A stretch of DNA of 64,000 bases. Source: Roseateles sp. YR242. Lineage in GTDB: Bacteria; Pseudomonadota; Gammaproteobacteria; Burkholderiales; Burkholderiaceae_C. The notes under the pieces were generated by a model. That model had not been told where the DNA came from and made no database searches. It saw only the letters and a list, made by a program, of their open reading frames with translations. Each line of letters begins with the position of its first letter. The first letter of the stretch is position 1. The translations under genes and the position numbers were made by a program. The stretch lies in NCBI RefSeq assembly GCF_900109745.1, contig NZ_FOAV01000003.1, positions 468,946 to 532,945 on the forward strand, written 5' to 3'. Positions 22,489 through 30,849 of this stretch are shown here, piece after piece.

Positions 22489-24810
22489 ATGAGCACCCGC
22501 TATCCCATCGCCACCCCTTCCGCTTCCTCTTCCACCTCGGCTTCCACCTCGGCTTCCAGCTTCAGGCTTTCGTGCGTTGCCGACGCGTCCCGTTGCCTGG
22601 TGCTCTGCGCCGTCCTGGGTGCTGCGATGAGCGGCCAGGCCTTGGCCGCCGACGAAAAGAAGGACGGCGAAGCGCAGCAGCTGGACACCGTGGTGGTCAC
22701 CGCGCAGAAGCGTTCGGAAAGCATCAAGGACGTACCCATGTCCGTCGAGGTGGTGGACACCGAGAAGCTGGCCAGCCAGGGCATGGTCAAGCTGGCGGAC
22801 TTCTACACCCAGGTGCCGGGCCTGACCCTTGTGCAAAGTGCCACCAGTGGCGCCATCATGATGCGGGGCATCGGCACCACGGCCGGTATCGGCATCCGGC
22901 CGACCGCTGGCGTGGTGGTGGACGACGTGGCTTATGGCTCCGCCGCCAACACCAGTGTCATCCCCGACCTGGACCCCTCGGACCTGCGCCAAATCGAAGT
23001 TCTGCGCGGCCCGCAGGGCACGCTCTACGGTGCCAGCAGCATGGGGGGCCTGATCAAGTATGTGCTGAACGATGCGGACACGCGCCGCGCCACGCGCCGT
23101 GTGGAAATTGGCGCCTCCGACACCCGGCACGGCACCGACGGCTATGTGGCGCGCTTCTCGCTGAACCAGCCCATCACCGACGACATCGCCGTGCGCCTGA
23201 GCGGGTTCAAGCGCCGTGATGCCGGGTTCGTGCACAACGTCAACGACCCTGACGAGGACGGTGAGACGCGGGTCTCGGGCGCCCGTTTCGCCGCCCTGTG
23301 GCGTGTGAACGACCGCCTCAGCCTGCGCTTGTCCACCATCACCCAAAGCACCCGCACCACCTCCAGCAATGTGGAGGACGTGAACTATTCGCTGCAGCCG
23401 GTGGACGAGGCCTACAGCCACTCGCGCGCCGTCGGCAATGACAACTTCCACGGCCGCAGCAGCGTCAGCACCTTGAAGCTCACGGCCGACCTGGGCTTCG
23501 CCACGCTGGACGCCATCACCGGCTACAACGACCATCTGCAGGGCGCCAACCAGGATGTGTCCTACACCGCCATCGGCTCCGTGGCCCCCTTCATCGCGGC
23601 CGCGATGGGCATCGACCTGGAGAACCCGGGTGCGGCCATCGTCAACCGCTACAACAGCAACACCACCACGCAGGAAGTGCGCCTCTCGTCGAAGGACGGC
23701 GCGCCTGTCGAGTGGCTGGTGGGCGGCTACTACAGCAAGGAGAACGTGCACAGCGTGCAGGACTTCTACCTGGCCGAGACGCTGGAGCACTATGTGGTGC
23801 CCAATCCGCCCCTGCTGACCTCCGAGGGCGGCAGCCACTACACGACCAAGGCGGTGTTCGGTGATGTGACCTACAAGTTCACCCCCAAGTTCGATGTGCA
23901 GCTCGGTCTGCGCCGGGCCCAGGGCAAGAACAGCTCCGCTGGCGAGGCCGGCGGCGCGCTGGCCGATGCGCAGACCTACAGCGAGGCCAACAAGGACAAC
24001 AACACCACCTACCTCTTCTCGCCGCGCTACAAGTTCTCCAAGGACCTGATGGCTTATTTCCGGGCGGCGTCGGGCTATCGGCCCGGCGGCAGCAACGGGG
24101 AGATTCCGGGCTCCACCATTCCGACCAGCTTCAAGTCCGACAAGCTCAACAGCTACGAGCTGGGTGCCAAGGCAACACTGCGCGAGTACGGCCTCAGCCT
24201 GGATGCGGCGCTGTTTCGCATCGACTGGTCGGACCTGCAGCTCAGCCAGTACGACCTGACCTACGGCTCCAGCTACACCATCAACGGGGGCAAGGCGCGC
24301 AGCGACGGCGTGGAACTCAGCGGCGTGTGGACGCCCAACATGGACTGGAAGCTGACTGCCAGCTATGCCTACAACAATGCCAGGCTGGCGCAAGACATTC
24401 CGGGCTTCATCGAGGGCTCCAGCGCCTACGGCAAGAACGGGGACCGCCTGCCCTATTCCGCCAAGAACACGCTGGCCTTGTCGGCCACGCGCACCTTCAC
24501 TGTGGCGGGCAGCTATGACTGCTTCGCAGGCGTCAACTACAACTACGTCGGCTCCCGCCAGATGGAGTTCGAGCAGTCCAGCACCCTGCCTCGCATCTCG
24601 CTGCCGAGCTACTCGACGGTGGGCCTGAACCTGGGCGTGAGCACCGACCGCTGGACGCTGACCCTGTACGGCCGCAACCTGACGGACGAGAAGGCCTATA
24701 CCAATGCCTCGCGCCGGGCTGCCTCGCTCGCCAGCGGCACGTCGGCAACCATTGGCGCCACGCTGGTGCAGCCGGCCACCGTGGGGTTCACACTGGCCTG
24801 GAACATCTGA
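22489..24810 (+). CDS. TonB-dependent outer-membrane receptor
   Basis: 773 residues. A long Ser/Thr-rich leader ends in a signal peptide with cleavage near SGQALAADE (about residue 55). The TonB box region is LDTVVVTAQKR, followed by the plug domain (DVPMSVEVVDTEKL ... IEVLRGPQGTLYGASSMGGLI) and a beta-barrel of about 600 residues ending in aromatic-rich strands with a terminal FTLAWNI. This subgroup resembles the FecA-like receptors of Sphingomonas and xanthomonads that import oligosaccharides or peptides. No extension for an anti-sigma factor is present. It has its own operator and lies between the exported peptidase operon and the regulator, so the cluster's substrate is a likely ligand. 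Confidence 0.93.
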   Translation: MSTRYPIATPSASSSTSASTSASSFRLSCVADASRCLVLCAVLGAAMSGQALAADEKKDGEAQQLDTVVVTAQKRSESIKDVPMSVEVVDTEKLASQGMVKLADFYTQVPGLTLVQSATSGAIMMRGIGTTAGIGIRPTAGVVVDDVAYGSAANTSVIPDLDPSDLRQIEVLRGPQGTLYGASSMGGLIKYVLNDADTRRATRRVEIGASDTRHGTDGYVARFSLNQPITDDIAVRLSGFKRRDAGFVHNVNDPDEDGETRVSGARFAALWRVNDRLSLRLSTITQSTRTTSSNVEDVNYSLQPVDEAYSHSRAVGNDNFHGRSSVSTLKLTADLGFATLDAITGYNDHLQGANQDVSYTAIGSVAPFIAAAMGIDLENPGAAIVNRYNSNTTTQEVRLSSKDGAPVEWLVGGYYSKENVHSVQDFYLAETLEHYVVPNPPLLTSEGGSHYTTKAVFGDVTYKFTPKFDVQLGLRRAQGKNSSAGEAGGALADAQTYSEANKDNNTTYLFSPRYKFSKDLMAYFRAASGYRPGGSNGEIPGSTIPTSFKSDKLNSYELGAKATLREYGLSLDAALFRIDWSDLQLSQYDLTYGSSYTINGGKARSDGVELSGVWTPNMDWKLTASYAYNNARLAQDIPGFIEGSSAYGKNGDRLPYSAKNTLALSATRTFTVAGSYDCFAGVNYNYVGSRQMEFEQSSTLPRISLPSYSTVGLNLGVSTDRWTLTLYGRNLTDEKAYTNASRRAASLASGTSATIGATLVQPATVGFTLAWNI

Positions 24811-24902
24811 ACCCGTGGCCTGGACCGGGTGTGAGCGCGCGGGGGTGAATCGTTACCTCACCACCGGTCCCGATGGGCGATTCTTGCGTCATAGTTGAGC
24901 CC

Positions 24903-24919
24903 CACTACAAATTGTTGAA
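24903..24919. promoter_or_regulatory. Operator palindrome 3 (regulator gene)
   Basis: CACTACA-AAT-TGTTGAA: the right arm is perfect and the left arm keeps 4 of 7 bases. It is 19 bases upstream of the regulator's start codon, so occupation would block initiation or early transcription, consistent with autorepression. Confidence 0.6.
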
Positions 24920-24938
24920 TAGCGGGCCAGGGAACAAC

Positions 24939-25739
24939 ATGAGCAAGCGTAGCGAGGTCGAAACCGTCAAACCCAAGCTGCCGCGGGTGCGCAAGGCCGC
25001 GTTGCCTGCAGCGGTTGCGGCCGAACGTGCGGCGCTGTTCACTGCCCTCCGGCCGGTGGTGCAGATGCTGGGGTCCATGGTGGGCCCCAACACCGAGGTG
25101 CTGCTGCACGACCTGACCCGGCCGGAGCATTCCATCCAGGCCATTGCCAACGGCCACATCTCCAACCGCAGTGTGGGAGATTCCATCATCTCGGGTCCCC
25201 GGGACGATGTGGGCTTTCACGAGGCGCAGCGGCAGTTGTCCGTCAAGGGCAAGGGCGAGCACTCGGTGATCATGGACTACCCGACGGTGACCGACGGCGG
25301 CCTGCGTCTGCGCTCATCCACCGTGCTGTTCCGCGACTCGCTGGGCGAACCCTTCGCCGCGCTCTGCCTCAATGCCGACATGACCATGTTCGAGGCCACT
25401 CACGCCTGGCTGGAGGGCTTCCTGAAAATGCAGGCCCGTCCCTCCCGGGAGGCGAGCCCGCAGCCGGCCATGGACACGCTGATGCAGGACATCATCGACG
25501 ATGCGGTGCGCCGGTTGGGCAAGCCCGTCTCGCTGATGAACAAGGATGAGAAGACGCAGGCGGTGCAGGCGATGCTGCAGCGAGGCCTGTTCATCGTGAA
25601 GGGTGGTGTGGAACTGGCGGCGCAGGCTCTGGGGGTCTCGCGCTTCACCATCTACAACTACATGGAAGCGCTGCGCCTGCGTGGTGATGCGGACGAAAGC
25701 CATCTGCCCAAGGGCATGACGCGCGGCACCAGGCGCTGA
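24939..25739 (+). CDS. DauR-type transcriptional regulator (YheO-like PAS plus HTH)
   Basis: 266 residues starting at MSKRSEV after an AGGGAAC site. Residues 35-165 form a YheO-like PAS domain (VGPNTEVLLHDLTRPEHS, IANGHISNRSVGD, RLRSSTVLFRDSLGEPFAALCLNADMT). Residues 185-255 are the matching HTH_22 domain (LMQDIIDDAVRRLGKP ... AAQALGVSRFTIYNYMEAL). DauR, which represses D-arginine catabolism in Pseudomonas, has the same architecture, so a small ligand related to amino acids is plausible. With four like palindromes around it, one directly in front of its own gene, it is the best candidate to bind TTCAACA-N3-TGTTGAA. Confidence 0.88.
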   Translation: MSKRSEVETVKPKLPRVRKAALPAAVAAERAALFTALRPVVQMLGSMVGPNTEVLLHDLTRPEHSIQAIANGHISNRSVGDSIISGPRDDVGFHEAQRQLSVKGKGEHSVIMDYPTVTDGGLRLRSSTVLFRDSLGEPFAALCLNADMTMFEATHAWLEGFLKMQARPSREASPQPAMDTLMQDIIDDAVRRLGKPVSLMNKDEKTQAVQAMLQRGLFIVKGGVELAAQALGVSRFTIYNYMEALRLRGDADESHLPKGMTRGTRR

Positions 25740-25826
25740 ATCTGCGCGGCGGCGCATAGCGGACAACACGGCGGATTCCGAGGGTTTACCTGATGCACGG
25801 GGCTGGCCCTCGCTTCTATCCTTTGA

Positions 25827-25843
25827 TTCAACAATCTGTTGAA
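25827..25843. promoter_or_regulatory. Operator palindrome 4 (RidA-carboxypeptidase operon)
   Basis: TTCAACA-ATC-TGTTGAA is a perfect 7-3-7 palindrome, 51 bases upstream of the ridA-like gene. It is the best copy and defines the consensus. Confidence 0.82.
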
Positions 25844-25894
25844 CGCACGACGAGGTGTTGAGTCTGTCGGCGGCTCGCAGGGAACTTCCGAACC

Positions 25895-26380
25895 ATGGCA
25901 TTGATTGAACAACGTCTCGAACAACTCGGATTGAGCCTGCCGGCCCAGATCCAGCCGCCTCCGGGCGTGCACCTGCCCTTTGCGTTTGTGCAGCAGCACG
26001 GGGCGCGGGTCTTGATCTCCGGCCATGGTCCGCTGAACCCGGATGGCACGCTGGCGCAGCCGCTGGGCAAAGTGGGGCGAGACCTCACCGTGGCGCAGGG
26101 TTATGAAGCGGCCCAGCGCACCGGCCTGGCCATCCTCGCCAGCCTTCAGCGCGCATTGGGTGACCTGGACCGCATCAAGTCATGGACCCGCATCTTCGGC
26201 ATGGTGAATTCCGCCCCCGGTTTTCATGAACATCCTGCGGTGATCAACGGGTTCTCGCAGCTGATCCTGGATCTGTATGGCCGGGACCAGGGTCAACACA
26301 CCCGCAGTGCCGTGGGCATGGCGGAGCTGCCGTTCAACATCCCCGTGGAAATCGAGGGAGAGGTGCTGCTGTATGCCTGA
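25895..26380 (+). CDS. RidA/YjgF family protein
   Basis: 161 residues, cytoplasmic. Typical RidA features: LISGHGPLNPDG near the start, KSWTRIFGMVNSAPGFHEHPAVINGFS, and a C-terminal HTRSAVGMAELPFNIPVEIEGEVL in which the Arg corresponds to the active-site Arg of the family. It belongs to the longer YjgF-like branch often found in catabolic operons. RidA proteins hydrolyse reactive imines and enamines released by PLP enzymes, which fits the two class-V PLP enzymes in the same regulon. It is the first gene of a six-gene unit and overlaps the next gene by 8 bases. Confidence 0.9.
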   Translation: MALIEQRLEQLGLSLPAQIQPPPGVHLPFAFVQQHGARVLISGHGPLNPDGTLAQPLGKVGRDLTVAQGYEAAQRTGLAILASLQRALGDLDRIKSWTRIFGMVNSAPGFHEHPAVINGFSQLILDLYGRDQGQHTRSAVGMAELPFNIPVEIEGEVLLYA

Positions 26381-27959
26381 GATCTCCCCACGCCTGCTGA
26401 AGATCTGGCTGCGCGCGCTGCCGGTGATGTTCGCGGGGATTGCGGCCGGCTCGAGTGGGGCGTTTGCACAAATATCAGGGGCCCCGATCGAGCGGGCCGC
26501 ACGGACCGCTGGGGCCGAGGCTGCGGACGCTGCCTCCCCGGCAGATTCGAGCGTCTTCCGGGTGGAGCACGAGAGCCGCCATCAGGGCGTCTTTCACGGC
26601 CAGACGGTCGCGTACCGTGCCGTGGTCGAGCGCTTCTCACTGCAGCTGGATCGCGGCCCGGCCGGTGACGTGGTCGCCACCAGCTACATCGCGAGCCCGA
26701 CCGGTTCCGGACGCCACGGGCGCCCGGAACCCAGCGATCGGCCAGTGATCTTCCTGTTCAACGGCGGGCCCATTTCGCCGTCGGTCTACCTGCACATGCT
26801 GGCCTTCGGTCCCAAGCGCCTGGCGGTAGCGGCCGATCTGACGGCCGACCCGAAAACCTTCCCGGTGGTGGACAACACCGAGACCGTGCTGGACCAGGCG
26901 GACCTGGTGTTCTACGACCCGGTGGGCACCGGCTTCAGCCGGCCCGCCAGCGGCAACCGGGTGGAGGCGTTCTTCTCGGTGGAGCGCGACGCGCGCGAGC
27001 TGACCCAGTTCGTGCTGGCCTGGTCCCGGGCCCATGGCCGCTTGAACGCCCCCAAGTTCCTGTTTGGCGAAAGCTACGGCACCATTCGCGCCGCCGTCGC
27101 GGCGCGCCAGCTGGCGGAGCTGCCCACCCCGGTGCGCCTGGACGGTGTCTTCCTGATGGGTCAGGCGCTCAACATCATCGAAACGGTGGGGCGGCCCGCC
27201 AATGTGATGAGCTACGTGGTGTCCCTGCCCACGTTGGCGGCGCTGGGCTGGTATCACGGCAAGGTGGCGCCCCAGGGGCGCAGTTTCGAAGCTTTCCTGG
27301 ACGAGGTGCGCCAGTTCTCCACGCGTGAATATCTGCCTGCCTTGCTGCAGGGCAGCCTCATCGAGCCGGCCGACCTTCACCGGGTGGCCAGCCGGCTGGA
27401 GGCCCTGACCGGCTTGCCGGCGGCGCGTTTCGAGCAACTGGGCCTGCGGGTGTCCAAACCCCGCTACCGGCAGGAGTTGCTGGCCGATCGTGGCCTGGTG
27501 CTCGGTGCCAATGACGGCCGTTACGCTGCAGCGGCCAAGCCAGGCCAGGACCCTTCCGGTGTTTATCTGCCCCGGATCTCGGAAGCTTTCGACCAATACC
27601 GCCGCCGGACGCTGGGCGTGCCTGAACGGCTGGGCACCTATGTGGTGGACTCGCCAGTGGACAGCCTGGACGCCTGGAATTGGGGCAACACGCAGCCCTT
27701 CGGTGACTGGGCCTATATGGAAGACCTGCGGGTGGCGATGCAGAAGCTGCCCGGTCTGCGCCTGGTCATCGGCACCGGTTACCACGACACCCTCACCACC
27801 GTGGGTGCGGCCGAGCAGGCGCTGGCGCAGAGCGGGTGGCCCCGCGACCGTGTCAGCATGCGCTACTACCAGGGGGGGCATATGGCCTACACCATCGATG
27901 CCAGCCTGGCCGCATTGATGAACGATGTGCGCGCCCTGGTGGCCCCCCCATCCCGCTGA
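26373..27959 (+). CDS. Exported S10 serine carboxypeptidase-like protein (first copy)
   Basis: 528 residues; start ATG overlaps the RidA stop by 8 bases. Signal peptide at 1-33, ending GAFAQ. Alpha/beta-hydrolase of the S10 family: the oxyanion segment FLFNGGPIS (usually NGGPG), DLVFYDPVGTGFSRP, the nucleophile Ser in GESYG (residue about 233), and the catalytic His in YYQGGHMAY near the C-terminus with an Asp in the preceding helix region. S10 enzymes remove single C-terminal residues from peptides at low pH, but this bacterial periplasmic group has no assigned substrate. A second S10 gene follows two genes later. Confidence 0.85.
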   Translation: MPEISPRLLKIWLRALPVMFAGIAAGSSGAFAQISGAPIERAARTAGAEAADAASPADSSVFRVEHESRHQGVFHGQTVAYRAVVERFSLQLDRGPAGDVVATSYIASPTGSGRHGRPEPSDRPVIFLFNGGPISPSVYLHMLAFGPKRLAVAADLTADPKTFPVVDNTETVLDQADLVFYDPVGTGFSRPASGNRVEAFFSVERDARELTQFVLAWSRAHGRLNAPKFLFGESYGTIRAAVAARQLAELPTPVRLDGVFLMGQALNIIETVGRPANVMSYVVSLPTLAALGWYHGKVAPQGRSFEAFLDEVRQFSTREYLPALLQGSLIEPADLHRVASRLEALTGLPAARFEQLGLRVSKPRYRQELLADRGLVLGANDGRYAAAAKPGQDPSGVYLPRISEAFDQYRRRTLGVPERLGTYVVDSPVDSLDAWNWGNTQPFGDWAYMEDLRVAMQKLPGLRLVIGTGYHDTLTTVGAAEQALAQSGWPRDRVSMRYYQGGHMAYTIDASLAALMNDVRALVAPPSR

Positions 27960-27968
27960 GGCCGCATC

Positions 27969-29210
27969 ATGAACGCCACGTCACCCCCGCTGCGCCCCCG
28001 TCCTGCCACGAGCGCAGACGCGGTTTCGGTGCCGGTGGCTGCGCCGGCCCAGGCCCCGGGCAGCACCCAGCCGCTGGCCTTGCCGCGCCCGGATGACTTT
28101 GCGCTGAGCGGCACCTTCCTCAACGCCGCGTTCAGCCATCCGGTGCCCAAGATCGTGGCGCAGCAGATGCGCCGCCATGTGGAAACCCGGACGGCCGGCG
28201 TGGCCAACACCCAGGCCGCGCGGGAGCAGGCCATCCGGCACTTCGCCCGCCTGGTGGGCGCGGACACGGACGAACTGGCCTGGGTGCCCAGCACGACGGT
28301 GGGCGAGAACCTGGTGGTCCAGGCACTGGGGGTCGCCCAGGGCGGGCGTGTGATCACGGACGCGCTGCATTTCGAAGGTTCGCTGTATCTCTATCAGGCG
28401 CTGGCGTCCCGCGGCGTGCAGCTACAGGTCTTGCCTCAGCAGGATGGGCAGGTGAGCCTTGAGCAATACGAAGCCGCATTGGCGGTGCCGCATGCCGGTG
28501 GCCCCACGCTGGTGGCCATTTCCTTGGTCTCCGCGCACAACGGTTTCCAGCATGACCTCCAGCGCCTGTGCGCGCTGGCGCACGCGCAGGGTGCGCGGGT
28601 GTATGCCGACATCATTCAAGCAGCCGGCAACACGCCCATCGACCTGTCTTTGAGTGGTGTCGACTTCGCTGCCTGCGCCACCTACAAGTGGCTGATGGGC
28701 GACTTTGGTGCCGGCTTTCTGTATGTTCGCCGTGCCGTGCAGCCGCAACTGCGGCCGCCCCAATACGGTTACCGCCAGCTGCAGGCCTTCCAGACCCATC
28801 TGTTCCCGTACGACCCACCGGCTCAGGAGCTGTTCAGCTACGAGAAACGGGGGGGGGCCGCCGCGCTTTTTGAGGTGGGCACCGTGGCCAATGCCGCCGT
28901 GGTGGCCTTGAGTGTGTCGCTGGGATATTTGCTGGACATCGGGGTCGAACGCATTGAAGCGCACCGCCAGCCGATGCTGCAGCTGCTGCGGGCGGAATTG
29001 CCGCGTCACGGCTACCTGCCGCTCACCCCGGCGGATTCCCGTTCGGCCATCGTTGCCTTCGCACGGCAGGACGCGGCCGCCACGCTGGGTCCGCGATTGG
29101 CGGCGGCGGGTGTGCAGGTCCAGCTGCATGCCCATCGCCTGCGGATCTCCCCGTCCTTCTACAACGAGCTGGCGGACATCGAGCGTCTGCTGGACCTTCT
29201 TGCCTCCTGA
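27969..29210 (+). CDS. Class-V-fold PLP-dependent enzyme (second copy, probably cytoplasmic)
   Basis: 413 residues. Paralogue of the enzyme at 20921-22249: VPSTTVGENLVVQALG, VYADIIQAAGNTPID, and TYKWLMGDFGAGFLYV with the PLP Lys. It lacks the twin-arginine signal; the first 45 residues are Pro/Ala-rich without a hydrophobic core, so it is predicted to stay in the cytoplasm. Having one exported and one internal copy under the same operator type suggests that the same chemistry is done on either side of the membrane. It lies 9 bases after the first S10 gene. Confidence 0.85.
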   Translation: MNATSPPLRPRPATSADAVSVPVAAPAQAPGSTQPLALPRPDDFALSGTFLNAAFSHPVPKIVAQQMRRHVETRTAGVANTQAAREQAIRHFARLVGADTDELAWVPSTTVGENLVVQALGVAQGGRVITDALHFEGSLYLYQALASRGVQLQVLPQQDGQVSLEQYEAALAVPHAGGPTLVAISLVSAHNGFQHDLQRLCALAHAQGARVYADIIQAAGNTPIDLSLSGVDFAACATYKWLMGDFGAGFLYVRRAVQPQLRPPQYGYRQLQAFQTHLFPYDPPAQELFSYEKRGGAAALFEVGTVANAAVVALSVSLGYLLDIGVERIEAHRQPMLQLLRAELPRHGYLPLTPADSRSAIVAFARQDAAATLGPRLAAAGVQVQLHAHRLRISPSFYNELADIERLLDLLAS

Positions 29211-29226
29211 GCTTCCTGGCTTTCCG

Positions 29227-30849
29227 ATGAGTCCTGATGCATTGCTTCCTTCGCCGGTATCCGTCGTGCAGCCCAACGCTCGCGCACGCATGAGCCGCTC
29301 GCCTACTCGAGCATGGCGCAGCGTCGGCGCGGCCTTGATGCTCGCCACCGCCCTGCCGCTGCTGCAGGCGAGAACCCAGCCGCCGACCGTGCCGGCCTCT
29401 TCCGGGCCGCCCGGCCTCGCCGCGGCAGGCGCCTCATCCACATCATCCTCGCCAGCGGCGGCGCCACGCGCCTGGCTGACGGAGCCGGTCGAAGCAAGGC
29501 ATGAGGGCTATCGCTCGATCTTCATCGAGTTGCCGGTGCCGGAAGGCGCCGCCACGCCACTCGGCACAATCAGCGGGACCGCCTATTTGAAGGACCCGCC
29601 CAGGAATGGCGGCAAGGCAGCACCACGCCCGCTGCTGTTTCTCTTCAACGGCGGGCCGGGCGCGTCTTCCACGCCCTTGCATCTGAACGCCATCGGCCCG
29701 CGGCGTTTCATCGAGCGGCCGGGCCGCACGCCCGAACGCCAGCTGGAGCCCAACACACAGACGGTGCTGGATGCGATGGACCTGGTGTTCATCGACCCAC
29801 CCGGCACCGGCTTCAGCCAGGTTTTCGAAACTGGCCGCAGTGCCCTGTGGACGACGGAGACCGATGCCCGTGTGGCCGCAGGGTTTGTCCGTTGCTGGCT
29901 GAAGAAGTTGGGCCGCGAGAACTCGCCCGTGTACATCGGCGGTCAGAGCTATGGGGGCTTCCGGCTCGCGTCGATGATGCGTTACGCGAGTGACCTGCCG
30001 CCGCTCAGTGGCCTGGTGTTCATCTCACCGCTGCTGGATGCCTCCGCCACATCGGCCTCCGTGGGCAATGAGCTGGCCTATGCGCTGCAGTTCCCCTCCA
30101 TGGTGGTGGCCGCCTGGCAGCATGGCAAGGGCCAGCGCGGCGAGCAAGGGCGTAGCGTGGAAGAGGTCTTCTCCCGCGCCGAGGACTTCGCGCGGGGCGT
30201 CTACCTGCCGGCGTTGCTGGAGGGCTCGCGGCTCTCCGCCAAACGTGCGGGGCTGGTGGCCGCTCGCATGTCCGGCTTGCTGGGCATGAGTCCTGGCGAA
30301 TTGCTCGCGCAGCGCCTGCGCCCCGACAGCGAGCAGTTCCTCACCACGGTGCTGGGCCGCCCGGAGGCTCGGTTGGGGCGGCTGGATACCCGGGTCATCG
30401 GCTCTACCGCGCCGCCGCCGCCGGGCCGCCCGACCAATGACCCCTCGCTGGTGGTCTCGTCCGCGCCGGCGGGCCGGTCACTCACACCGACCGAGGCCTA
30501 CTTCCGTGAAGAACTCAATGTGCCGATCACGCGCAAGTACGTGCCGCTGTCCTTCACCGTCAATGGCGGCTGGAACTACTTCGACCGCAGCATTGCGGAT
30601 GGCTTCTACATCAACCCCACCCGTTACGTGGCCGAAGTGATGCGGCAGCAACCCGCCTTGCGGCTGCTGTACGTGGGCGGCTACTACGACATGGCCGTGC
30701 CGGTGGCTGCCGCGCAATATGCACTGGAGCATGCGGACCTGCCGATGGCGCGTGTGCAGATGCAGCTCCTGCCCGGTTCCCACAACCCGTATGACGACGA
30801 GGCCAACCTGCAGCGCTTTACCCAACGCCTGCGGGAGTTCGTCCGCTGA
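29227..30849 (+). CDS. Exported S10 serine carboxypeptidase-like protein (second copy)
   Basis: 540 residues from ATG at 29227, 16 bases after the PLP gene. A basic leader then a hydrophobic segment at about 31-48 suggests export, and a Ser/Ala-rich linker follows. Motifs: LFLFNGGPGASS, LVFIDPPGTGFSQ, nucleophile Ser in GGQSYGG, and a C-terminal LLPGSHNPYDDE where the catalytic His is expected. It has the canonical NGGPG that the first copy lacks, so the two probably differ in specificity. Its stop codon shares an A with the start of the amidohydrolase gene (TGATG). Confidence 0.85.
   Translation: MSPDALLPSPVSVVQPNARARMSRSPTRAWRSVGAALMLATALPLLQARTQPPTVPASSGPPGLAAAGASSTSSSPAAAPRAWLTEPVEARHEGYRSIFIELPVPEGAATPLGTISGTAYLKDPPRNGGKAAPRPLLFLFNGGPGASSTPLHLNAIGPRRFIERPGRTPERQLEPNTQTVLDAMDLVFIDPPGTGFSQVFETGRSALWTTETDARVAAGFVRCWLKKLGRENSPVYIGGQSYGGFRLASMMRYASDLPPLSGLVFISPLLDASATSASVGNELAYALQFPSMVVAAWQHGKGQRGEQGRSVEEVFSRAEDFARGVYLPALLEGSRLSAKRAGLVAARMSGLLGMSPGELLAQRLRPDSEQFLTTVLGRPEARLGRLDTRVIGSTAPPPPGRPTNDPSLVVSSAPAGRSLTPTEAYFREELNVPITRKYVPLSFTVNGGWNYFDRSIADGFYINPTRYVAEVMRQQPALRLLYVGGYYDMAVPVAAAQYALEHADLPMARVQMQLLPGSHNPYDDEANLQRFTQRLREFVR

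Noticed and set aside
22408..24393. Open frame of 661 codons antisense to the TonB receptor
   Set aside because: Shadow of the receptor's third-position GC; the receptor has signal, plug and barrel features and the antisense frame has none.
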